From Liolophura sinensis (lineage: Eukaryota > Mollusca > Polyplacophora > Chitonida > Chitonidae): a stretch of DNA of 64,000 bases. Location: assembly GCF_032854445.1 (NCBI RefSeq), contig NC_088300.1:39400458-39464457 (forward strand), in the 5' to 3' direction. Each line of letters starts with the position of its first letter. The stretch's first letter is position 1. Positions 54,503 to 64,000 of this stretch are shown piece by piece. The notes beneath the pieces are model-generated. The model was not told where the DNA came from. It saw only the letters and a program-made list of their open reading frames with translations, and ran no database searches. The position numbers were made by a program, and so were the translations under genes.

Positions 54503-55811
54503 CTCAGTTTTTAACATGCAGTATACAGTCAATTTCAGTCTTTGGTGAAACATCTGAGGCTATCTAACTGTAAGTCCTGACACACATTGAAACCTTCTGT
54601 ATGTAGAAGAAGGTTCGAGACATCCCCTAGGTAAGTAATGAACAAAGTCACTTTGGAGGAGGGTGGCCCGAAGCGGGGTGGGCTTAATGGCTTTATCAGC
54701 TGTACCCTTGCTTTGTCATAGATTGGGCCCTTGACCAGTGAGGTCGCAGTCAATACTTATCCAGCTCCCACTGTAGTTTTGTCATGGCCGTAAGTCCGGA
54801 GGATTGTAAAGGTACCTACATGTAGTCGTGGTTTACTCTGGTTTCCGCCAAAAAAAATGTTAAATATTGATCCAAAAGCTTTGACAAAAAAATACCGGTA
54901 CGTGATTTGGTTGGAAACAGCATGTTCTATTGACAGGATTGCTAGTGTCAGGAAGATCCATGTGCCTATAGTCCATTTCTATTCCCCTTGTCAATAAAAT
55001 TAGTCGATACCAAAATTGCCTTTAGTCAGTGACACGTAACAACAAAAGCTGTACACATAAGTAGGTTGAAAGTCATTCTTGCACAAAAAACAAAAATAGA
55101 ACCCTTTTTCTAATTCATAATGTTAACCTGCATAACATCAGTTTCGACGGGAAGCACTCATGGCCTTGGGTGAAGTCAAAAAAACACAGTGGCATGCAGG
55201 ATATTGAACGGAGTTCAGTATGTTTTGACAAGGGGCGACACCAGTTACCTAAACTGCTATCGACCTTAATGTAAACCCTGTTTCTGACTATGCCATATTT
55301 GACGTTTGCGCGGTTTAGTGTAATATAAGCCTTATAAATGAATTTTATATTATCCTTTGTTGTATATGATCGTACAAGGGTGGATCTAGAGGATGAATGT
55401 GGGGTGGTGGGGGTGGGGGGGGGTCGACTACTTTCTGCACAACAGGCTCTACAATCTTAGATGGTCGGAGATGCGTTATCAGTCGTTCAGAAGAAATTAA
55501 TTTGCATTGTGTACGATAATATTTTTGGCCTTCTTTGAGCTCCCGTTGGAACATATCGGGCGTTACAGAGCTATTCAGAGAAATTGTTGTGGACAACAGT
55601 TCCTCTGCCAACGTATTCTTATGTTGGAACCTACGATCTGTCTCTACCGCAGATCAGCTTATTTGGTTTTGATTTGTTTTCTACACAGTATACTGACATT
55701 TGTATAAAGATGGTATACAGAGCATGTACTACTGTATTTTTACTGTAAGCTCTAGTGTCGTAACACTGCCTTCCTTTATATAATTGCCAATGTATTGTAT
55801 AGAAAATATCA

Positions 55812-55817
55812 AATAAA
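55812..55817 (+). promoter_or_regulatory. Alternative distal polyadenylation signal AATAAA
   Basis: AATAAA 4.4 kb after the MYRF stop, the last plus-strand candidate before the decayed retroelement and SINE cluster. Use is not shown. Confidence 0.2.
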
Positions 55818-56475
55818 CAGGCTGGATGTGAAGCATTTCAGTTGAACTATGACAGTTATTTGCAGAGATTGCAGGCATCTGAGGAAAACCATGCACGGAC
55901 AACAGACCACGGACTGAGGCAACACACTGATAATCTGCGCCATGACCAAGCTCTGCTTTGCCGACGCTAAATTTTAGGTATGGTACATGTATTCAAGGCT
56001 GCAAGATTTAACCCACAGTATCCTACCTCAACTGTCAGCCAGTAAAAGCCTGTTCTATATCCACATAAAGCATACAAAGCAGTAAAAAGATTAATTGTTG
56101 GGGACCATTAGTAGCTTAACAGCCTGTCCGAACACATTAGGTGAGGCTCCAGGGGCAGTGTAGATGCAGGAAGCTCCACGACCCTAGTTTGTTTAATGTT
56201 TGATTTGGTATCTCGATTGCATAGTTGTCTTCACATGTCAGTAAGAAGGCATGGGAAAGCAAGTCAGACAGTAACAGTCCTGATCCATTCTGCGTAGACA
56301 GTGCTTTTGTAGGACAAGGGACATTCTGCGCAAGCATTTGGGAGCAGAGTGGAGATATTTCTTTTGAATCGATCCCCTCCTATGATTTATGGTTTTCCCC
56401 AGCATTGTCACGACCATATAAAATACACTGGTGAAATTTCAGACATGTGACTGCAATTGTCAGGAATTCCTTTTC

Positions 56476-56529
56476 AATTTGATTGGGGCTTTAGGCCATA
56501 CTCAAGAATATTACGATGGCAGACATTTT
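56476..56529 (-). mobile_element. SINE family A tail remnant
   Basis: Short diverged stretch: tttgattggggcttta, actcaagaatatta, cgatggcaga. Confidence 0.5.
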
Positions 56530-56549
56530 CAATCTGAGCATAATTGTGT

Positions 56550-56965
56550 TCAGTGGCTGTAAGTGAGAGGCTGGCATATGCAACAGCTTGCACATTCTGT
56601 AACAGTGCTGACCAAGCCAGTAGGTGAAGAATTACACTGAAGAGTTACTTCCTCTTGACTGTTGAAGTACATGTATTTAAGGATGGGGGTTCGAGTGACA
56701 GCTTTTGTGATGTCACTGAAGGCTTTTTCATGTTCCTCCATCCATTGGAATTCAACACCCTTTTCAGTTAGTTGTGGCAGAGCCTCACACATGTCAGTCC
56801 TTTGAAGAATTTGGACAATTTTGCGTAACTGGCCAGTCCAACAACTCTACGAAGACCAGATACATCACTTGATTACAGCATCCGAAGAACAGCTTCGGTC
56901 TTCTTTGGATCAGGTTGAAGTCCTGAAGCAGAGAAATCCTGACCATAGAATGGGGCTTCCTGTCT
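56550..56965 (-). mobile_element. Decayed Ty3/gypsy-type pol fragment
   Basis: The minus strand shows, in order and in different frames, GLQPDPKKTEAV, VSGLRRVVGLASY and HEKAFSDITKAV with a following VTLQCNSS. This order is typical of the end of reverse transcriptase and the linker to RNase H in Ty3/gypsy LTR retroelements. Frameshifts separate the pieces and no LTRs or flanking gag or integrase are seen, so it is a non-functional remnant. Confidence 0.75.
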
Positions 56966-57008
56966 CTTCATTCAAGTTTGTGAAACAGTTTACTTACATG
57001 GAAATCTG

Positions 57009-57340
57009 ACCCAGGAGCCTCTCACCAGTGGCGTCACTGTGAGGAATCTCGCCCAAGAGCCTCTCACCAATGGCATCGCTGTGAGGAATCTGTCCCAGGA
57101 GCCTCTCACCAATGGCATTGCGGTGAGGAATCTGTCCCAGGAGCCTCTCACCAATGGCATCGCTGTGAGGAATCTGTCCCAGGAGCCTCTCACCAGTGGC
57201 GTCGCTGTGAGGAATCTGTCCAAGAGCCTCTCACCAATGGCATCGCTGTGAGGAATCTGTCCCAGGAGCCTCTCACCAATGGCGTCGCTGTGAGGAATCT
57301 GTCAAAGAGCCTCTCACCAATGGCGTCTCTGTGAGCTTAA
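57009..57340. repeat. 42-bp minisatellite inside a SINE head, 8 copies
   Basis: Unit aggaatctgtcccaggagcc, tctcaccaatggcatcgctg, tg. Derived from the family A head region between box A and box B. Both strands open because 42 is divisible by three. Confidence 0.95.
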
Positions 57341-57515
57341 GTCCAGCTCATACTGGCTTCCTCTCCTGCTCTATTTGGAAAAGTCTATCAGCAACCTGTG
57401 GATGGTCGTGGGATTCCCTGGGCTCTGTCCGGTTTCCTTCCACCATAATGTTGGCCGCCATCATATAAATGAAATATCTTGATTAAGGCGTAAAACACCA
57501 ATCAAATAAATAAAC
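57009..57515 (+). mobile_element. SINE family A with internally expanded head
   Basis: The 3' two thirds (gtccagctcatactgg to caccaatcaaataaat) is ordinary family A. The head segment cccaggagcctctcacca-atggc-tcgctgtgag is repeated about eight times as a 42-bp unit (57009-57340). The usual unit segment is 37 bases; the extra spacer is ggaatctgt-like. Confidence 0.9.
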
Positions 57516-58664
57516 ATAAGGAATCACCTAGTTGAGTACTTGGTTTCAAACTTCTTGCATACATGCAGTCTTTTTATCTAACATGATCTTAACCAAAACC
57601 CGTGATAAATGCTGATTAAACAATTCCGTGCCAGGAGAGGTCGTGAGGCTAAGCCTAAACAAGCCTATGTGCGTATTAAAGGCTCCATAGGTCAAGCTTA
57701 GCTTGTGGTGGCAGTGCTGAAATGGAGCATGAATAGTGCGTTAAAGGAGTATGTCCTATAGCAAAACCTTACCATGTCTTCAGAGTATGGAGGCCTAGGT
57801 AACTAGCTGAGCCAGTTTTGACTCTAAGACAGAAGAACAAGTCAGTCAAAGTGTATACACTAAAAGAAGCTTTATCAGCACAAATCTATCCAACATCTCA
57901 TTGTTAAAATACATAAAACACATGTACATGTCAAGCAATGGCAGATGTACACTTATGTCAAGCTCTTCTTTGAACATCTAATAAATAAAATAAACCGTCA
58001 AAACAAAACAATTAACAATGTGATATTTAATATCTTATACAACATACATGAGCAGCCTTGTTACAAATTTGAAACATTTGTAAAGATTGTATAAGAGATC
58101 AGCCTAAAATTTGCATGGACCCATATAATGATTTTTTGTGCAGGACAAACTGGCCAGTGTAATGCAGCAATATGTACAGGGTATACAAATATAGGACATC
58201 ATGTCAATGAGTGAAGTCAGACATATTCCAACTGCTTGTTATACCAATATATCACAGTCTTCCTTGTGCACAAATGTGCATTTTAAAGATATTCCATCAG
58301 AGTACTCTCCCCTCCTTCTTACAAATACTCTGGATTTTTTTCTCTAACACAACTAAACTTCACGCTTCAGCATATCCCTCTCTCACCTTCTAAAAAATTA
58401 TCAAGCAAATCAAGTACAAAGCTGCGATTCTGACATCTGTCAAACATCACTGTCATCAAAGAATGGTATATTTCCTTCATTTATCTTAGTATTATTATCA
58501 GATGAACTCTGTAACTTAGTAACTGGAAGTCTCAGGGCTCACATCTTCCTAATTTTGTAAATTATTACCTTTCCTCATAAATCACATCGCTTTATGGCAC
58601 AATAATTATTAGACGTCCTTAATAAAAAAGTTACAAATAATCTGTACTACACAGTTTTGTGAAA

Positions 58665-58734
58665 GTGTCCCCTGATCAAGTGTCCCCTGATCATGTGTCC
58701 CCCTGATCAAGCGTCCCCCTGATCAAGCATCCCC
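58665..58734. repeat. 15-17-bp tandem repeat, about 4.5 copies
   Basis: Unit gtgtcccctgatcaa with slight length variation. Confidence 0.88.
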
Positions 58735-59870
58735 AAATGTTAACAGTGTAACAATGTAATACATGGATACATGCTATTTTTAAATACATGTAAATTATAC
58801 ATTTTTGGTTAATTTATAACAAAACAAAAGCAGACACTGTACATGCATGTGTCTAACTGTACAGCTACAGGTATATTATCATAATCAAATACCTATGTCA
58901 TTACGTGGTAGCCTGAGGGAGAGCTAACAATACCAGGCATTGAAGAAGGCACCTTTTATCTACATGTATACACTGTATATATGTATATATGTATTACATA
59001 ACAGCTTCCCCGTTAATTTACACATATGTACATATTTATTCATTTCTTTATGAACTCATTCCTTCACATAATTACTTATTGATATGTACATCAAACTTGA
59101 GAGTTATTCACTTTTTATGACGGTAATAAGTGTGGGTAGAGGAACGCGATTGCCAGGGTTAAACCACAAAGTCACTGATGAACATTCAGAGTTAAGCCAC
59201 AGAAACACCTCATGCATGGTATAGCTAGTGCCAGAATGTACACATTGACTCACACATATACACAGCAGTTAACAAAAACTGAAAAACCCAACAGGCAAAT
59301 TCCTAGTTTCAGTATACATGGTATGTAAATTCACATTCCCAGCTGGCTTGTTACAGTATCTTTCTGTTATACACACACTCCCAATAGTTTGTCTCAGTAT
59401 AGTGACTCTCGGAACTTCATGACATCAACACTCATGGAATGGAGAGCTATCCTGATTAAGGAATAAAAAAGTTCTATAATTCCCGTATTTCTGTTCACTG
59501 TTATGTGGCCATAAAAAAAGTTATATGACAACAAAAATTTAACTCCACAAAACGAGCAAGGAATGTTAAATTCTACTGTTTCAATTTAATAAACCATCAA
59601 GGGTGCTTTCTTTCCTCAAGATGGTTTACCAAAGTACAAAATAGAATTCAACAAATATAAATCAATGATTCTTTCGATACACATCACAAAAGTTTTACAA
59701 ACATTTTGGATATACAATCAGGAATATTGTTTATGGGGCCAATGTGCTTGACAGTAACATATGACTGTATACATGCCAATGTCCAAGCTATCAAGCATAT
59801 GAACCAGACATGCCTTATCACAGATAGGTTATTATTATTTTATTTACTCACATGACTGCTGATTACAGTA

Positions 59871-60050
59871 GCAGGAGATGCAGCAAAAGATGAACAACAT
59901 GTGTGTGTAACAGGGGCTGAACAACATGTGCATGTAGCAGATAAACAACACGTGCATGTAGCAGGAGGTGAACAACGTGCATGTAGCAGGAGATGAACAA
60001 CATGTGTGTGTAGCAGGAGCTGAACAACATGTGCTTGTAGCAGGACATGA
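59871..60050. repeat. 27-bp tandem repeat, about 6.5 copies
   Basis: Unit gcaggagatgaacaacatgt plus gtgtgta, diverged. Confidence 0.9.
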
Positions 60051-60385
60051 ATTTGAACAAACAACCTCACTGTGCAGCTTATTATCTGAATTGAGACGGT
60101 CTATAATGCTTGACCCTCAGTCCCACCAACAGAACATCTTTGTAAGTCAGTCCAATGAAGAAACTCAAGGAAAGCAATAATTACAAGTTACTGCCGAGAA
60201 ATATAATGAAAGCACAAACTACGTCACTAAAACAATAACTTACTTGTACAATCCACAAACATTCATTGTCTAAAATACTTGAATATTTTGGTGCCTTAAA
60301 ATTATTCGCACAAAAATGAATACATCTGAAGAATTGTGAACGCCTCACAGTTCAACAGGGGAGATAACTTACTGTGGACCATTAT

Positions 60386-60418
60386 ATAAATCATCCATTC
60401 CACATATGGATGATTTAT
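60386..60418. other. Perfect 13-bp hairpin
   Basis: ataaatcatccat and its reverse complement atggatgatttat, loop of 7 bases. Follows a ggggagataactt word at 60358-60370. Confidence 0.85.
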
Positions 60419-60631
60419 TTTCTTATAACAAAAACTCACTTTGCCTAACATTCCAAACACATTTGTGTAGGCCTATAACAAGCTTGTTCATCATACAACC
60501 ATATCTAACATTATTGGTGCCATAATTAAGCCATCTTAGGAAAATCTACAATGACTAGGTTTCTTCACCATGTTGTACCTAAGTTAGCAGTGTAAAGCAA
60601 ACAACATTCTACTCTGAATTGTTATATATAA

Positions 60632-61125
60632 ACACAAAACCAGTTAATTCTTCCATGTGTAACACAAAAGCTGCTGAATTGTTGTATGCAACACAAAACC
60701 CAGCTGAATTATTCTATATAACACAAAACCAGCTGAACTGTTGCATATAACACAAAACCAGCTGAATTGTTGTATATACCACAAAACCAGTTGAATTGTT
60801 CTATATAACACAAAACCAGCTGAACTGTTGTATATAACACAAAACCAGCTGAATTGTTGCATAAACCACAAAACAAGCTGAATTATTCTATATAACACAA
60901 AACCAGCTGAACTGTTGTATATAACACAAAACCAGCTGAACTATTGCATATAACACAAACCCAGTTGAATTGTTTGTACATACCCACAAAACCAGTTTAA
61001 TTCTTCTATGTAACACAAACCCAGTTGAACTGTTGTATGTAATACACAACCAGCTGAATTGTTGTATATAAGACAAAGCCAGCTGAATTGCTGTATGTAA
61101 CACAAAACCATCGGAATTGTTCACA
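60632..61125. repeat. 29-bp tandem repeat, 17 copies
   Basis: Unit acacaaaaccagctgaattg plus ttgtatata; most units hold a CAGCTG E-box. The minus strand stays open over parts of it. Probably within or beside the 3' UTR of the minus-strand gene. Confidence 0.94.
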
Positions 61126-62245
61126 TCTTAAATAAAAAACATACGCTGGTAATGAAGCCCCCACCCAAGGGACATCCCGGAAAGCAGCAAAATCCATTCT
61201 AACTCAATTCACACAATATTATCATAGACCACTCTTACCAGTTTTGCTGTCGGTAAAAAATGAGGAAGCAGACCTTTCTCAATTCACCTGATGCTGTTAC
61301 ACTAGCTGCCAGTGAAACACCCCAACAATCAATGCCCAGCCTACCCTGAGTCTATGAAGACTGTGGTCCAGCTTCATGTAATAGGTTTTACCATAAGTCT
61401 ATTACCTAAAAGTAGGCAACTTCCCTATTGCTAGTCCCCAAGGCACTTTACACTTTTCTTCGATCTCTAATACATTATCTTTCACATCAATGTATCATTT
61501 AACTCTCTGTTGTGCAGCAAACATTTGAGAAACAACTGATGCATGGTGGAAAAAAAAGTTTCATACGTTATTGTGGTTGAAATAGACTTAAAAAAAATTA
61601 GGACAACTGGGAGTTTTGTAAAAGGACAACAATGTCTTTGATAGAAACTGCTTTTGTTGCTTTGTGGGAGTTGCTGGGCAATATAAAAATAGACATTAGG
61701 TTCTGCATAGCAACAATGATCAGCGAAATCCTAGTTTTTAAATATGAGTTTCCGTTTCAAGGTATGGGCAGTTCATGTAGGAGCCGTTAACATTAGATTT
61801 CCCATGATTCAGTTCACAATTTCCACCCAAGAAGCTGGCATATTCTCCACCCGGGTGGCGCAACCTTCTACCGATGACATAACAGGTGTAATAAGCTGTG
61901 GAGACTAGCTATAAGGAAGTTGCATACTTCTAGGTCATGGGACTTCAGGTTTTCACATGGACATACTATTAGCTAGATGTGAAATATATGGTATTAGTAA
62001 CTCTATTATGAGGGATTTATGACAACAAATATTTTCATATTTTGTCACTAAGTAATGGTGTAATGAATCTACCTGAAATATCAGAAGGCTGACATTTCAG
62101 CAAATCGCTTCCGCAAAAGGAGAACAAAGGGAGATAACTTCTTCATCAGAATGTGGCCTAGTCCAATGAAAACCGGAGTACCGACTCCCATGGCAGGATA
62201 AAATCTACTTCATTCAATATGATTATATCCTGGAAGGAATTGTTC

Positions 62246-62828
62246 TCACTTGACTAGGTGGTACTGTGGATCCCACCAATGGAATACACGTACATTCAGC
62301 ACAGGGTCTAAGACAAGCTGTGTAATCAGAGTCCCTTTCTGTGCAGCATTTATCTGTGAGTCAAATACAAGCCTCAGCTTATGGTGCTTCATATCCTGAC
62401 TCACATTAAGGTACACCTTCGTCAGAATGAGTCCCATGACCATGGGGTGAGTCATAAAGTTCTGACAGGACACCTGCAGGACACAGCAACCCTCTAGAGG
62501 GTTGTAGAACACATCATCGTACCCGTTCATCAAGTCCACGCACCCATTGTTGCTGTAACACAGACGTCTCTTACCCAGCCCTTCTGTTCTCAGCTGAAAG
62601 TTAAACCTCCAGACATTGTCAGAGACGTGGTGGTACCAGCACCGCTCGCACCGTTTGCCCTCTAGCTGATGGGGCTCATCGTGGAAGACCCTGGAGAGTT
62701 TACATGTGCTCACAAAGGGAGGGTAGAGGTAGTACAGAGCTTGGATGACCCTTGCTCTCAGTCCCTGACACCGCTCAACACAGGCAGGACCCAGGGCTTC
62801 CGGAAGAGAAATATCCACTCTAAAAAAT
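62246..62828 (-). CDS. Terminal exon of an unrecognised conserved-looking protein
   Basis: A 194-codon open frame on the minus strand ending in TGA, preceded by a pyrimidine-rich tract and two acceptor AGs nine bases apart in frame (exon would start at 62828 or 62819). There is no ATG, so it is a last exon. The peptide has real-protein composition: VDISLPEALGPACVERC, a Cys-pair motif KRCERCWYHH (CxxC, possible metal site), then RLCYSNNGCVDLMNGYD and a C-terminal VFHWWDPQYHLVK. I do not recognise the family. Its upstream exons would lie beyond 63305 or outside the window. It converges on MYRF. Confidence 0.7.
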
Positions 62829-62937
62829 CTGGGGACAACAACAAAAAGAGCCTAAAATCAAATGCACAAGAACACATTTACCACAGCCGAAAATAAATAG
62901 TCATGGCGTTATTAGTCATTTACCAATAACAACAGAG

Positions 62938-63304
62938 GAGTGAGTGAGTGAGTGAGTGCTTGGGGTTTAACATTGTGCTCAACAATTTTTCAGTCATATG
63001 ATGACGAAGGAATCCTTAGGGTGTATGGAATGTACCTCCTTGTTGCAGGACGGATTTCTACCACTCTTTTATCTAGTGCTGCTTCACTGAGACGACATAA
63101 CGAAGGCAAGTAAGCCGCCTGGCCCGAGCCATTGTACTGATACGGGTCAACCAGTCATTGCACTATCCCCTTCATTCTGAACGCCAAGCGAGGAGGTTTC
63201 AACGTCCTCTTTTAAGGTCTTATAGGTGTGACTCGACCCAGGATTGATCCTGGATCTACTGCTCCCCAAGCGGACGCTCTACCAACTGTGCTATCTGGGC
63301 CGGT
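62938..63304 (-). mobile_element. SINE family B, near full length
   Basis: Minus-strand copy with the tRNA-like head (reverse of ctaccaactgtgctatctgg) at its right end and a tgag microsatellite at its left end (62939-62958). Lies just upstream of the unrecognised minus-strand exon. Confidence 0.85.
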
Positions 63305-64000
63305 ACCAGGGAAGACTGCACGTACCAGCCTTGGTTTGCAGTGAAGTCTGTCATTAAATATGGTTCATAATAAATAAATTAAATGGTTTTACCATGACAA
63401 TTTACTGATCAAGTTTAATTTTTAGACTGTTTTTCCAATTTCTGACAACATTATGGCCATTTTTGTTTGGGGGGGTGGGGGGGTGTCCAGTTGTTTACAT
63501 ACTAAACTACTAACAAGCAAACATCAGAAATACATGTAGACTCTATACTCTACATTTCACTAAAAATGTGAAACATTTTCGGCAAAATGTGTATTTTTTG
63601 TCTGTTGATTCCTATGCAGTCATATCGACAGTGTTTGTGCTGACTTACTAAAGCCTCATGCCTAGAACACCATATGTGACATCCAGCTCAGACTAGTTTA
63701 CATGTACCACATGTACACGGAAGAATAACATGTTTCCTTTCATCATGCTTATATTGCTTCATTTATTTTATAGGTAGGTATCTGTACAAAAGCACTTAAG
63801 CCACTCGTGCCAATTTCAAAGTTTTGCAAACTTTCCCTGTAGATGCTTGAATGTATGTGTGTGTAGATCACCAAATAAATGCTGTTAAGTGCTGTGTCAG
63901 TGGTCGCTATTAATTTCCTTAAAATTTTTTCATAAATGACATTGCCTTTGTTATATCACCTTATTTAGTCAAGGTAATTTTGTGATCCATGAAATTTTGT
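63305..64000. other. Right-edge non-coding sequence
   Basis: Unique AT-rich sequence with one G-rich tract (63469-63483). I see no exon belonging to the minus-strand gene. Confidence 0.4.

Larger units (their letters stand above)
51442..54520 (+). other. MYRF: Probable MYRF 3' untranslated region
   Basis: About 3 kb of AT-rich sequence with no splice-linked open frame follows the MYRF stop. It contains a 21-G run (53562-53582) and a (TA)n-(TG)n microsatellite (54405-54449). The first good polyadenylation signal I see is AATAAA at 54497-54502. The end point is inferred from that signal. Confidence 0.6.
57516..62245. other. Repeat-rich stretch between convergent genes
   Basis: AT-rich, with tandem arrays at 58665, 59871 and 60632 and a hairpin at 60386. 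At least the right part is probably the 3' UTR of the minus-strand gene; tttatt words (for example 59839-59844) are candidate minus-strand polyadenylation signals. No coding exon recognised. Confidence 0.45.

Noticed and set aside
55345-55611. 88-codon minus frame with a poly-Pro segment
   Set aside because: The poly-Pro comes from the G-rich tract at 55401-55423. The rest shows no recognisable domain and no splice partners.
57039-57251. Open frames on both strands over the SINE head array
   Set aside because: Products of the 42-bp repeat.
60644-61197. Minus-strand frames rich in Phe, Cys and Gln
   Set aside because: Translation of the 29-bp repeat. 29 is not divisible by three, so the frames break between units.

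Overview
This is eukaryotic, intron-rich, AT-rich metazoan DNA. It most likely comes from a lophotrochozoan and probably a mollusc. The reasons are the gene structure (one 22-exon gene over about 41.5 kb with GT-AG introns), many copies of two tRNA-derived SINE families, very frequent acatgta-type words, and dispersed copies of an AAAGGGAGATAACT word that I associate with molluscan genomes. The species cannot be named from the sequence alone.

The window is dominated by one plus-strand gene, MYRF (myelin regulatory factor), with coding exons from 9917 to 51441. It encodes a membrane-anchored transcription factor of about 1041 residues that cuts itself. Exons 1-5 (9917-38046) encode the Pro/Gln/His-rich N-terminus, a PKKRK nuclear localisation signal and an IKQEP site. 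Exons 6-9 (38326-41558) encode the NDT80/PhoG-type DNA-binding domain. Exons 10-11 (42198-42936) encode the peptidase S74-like intramolecular chaperone domain with its Ser-Lys dyad. Exon 12 is the MRF_C1/coiled-coil segment, exons 13-14 hold the single membrane span, and exons 15-22 the lumenal part with the MRF_C2 domain. All exon junctions keep the reading frame except exon 11 to exon 12, which is off by one base. The first three introns are 7.7-10.6 kb.

Left flank (1-9916): possible terminal exons of an unrecognised upstream plus-strand gene at 2348-3068, then SINE copies and unique AT-rich DNA. Right flank: a roughly 3 kb MYRF 3' UTR ending near 54.5 kb, a decayed Ty3/gypsy fragment, a SINE carrying an internal minisatellite, and a repeat-rich stretch. 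At 62246-62828 on the minus strand is the last exon of a well-formed but unrecognised protein gene that converges on MYRF.

The most unusual material lies around the DNA-binding-domain exons. The 3' splice site of exon 7 is tandemly duplicated (77-bp offset). The 5' splice site of exon 8 appears to have seeded a 63-bp minisatellite that repeats an AG|GTAAGA donor 15 times in the next intron. Exon 11 carries one extra base at its donor. The window also has more than a dozen other minisatellites, most with unit lengths divisible by three, which create long spurious open frames on both strands.
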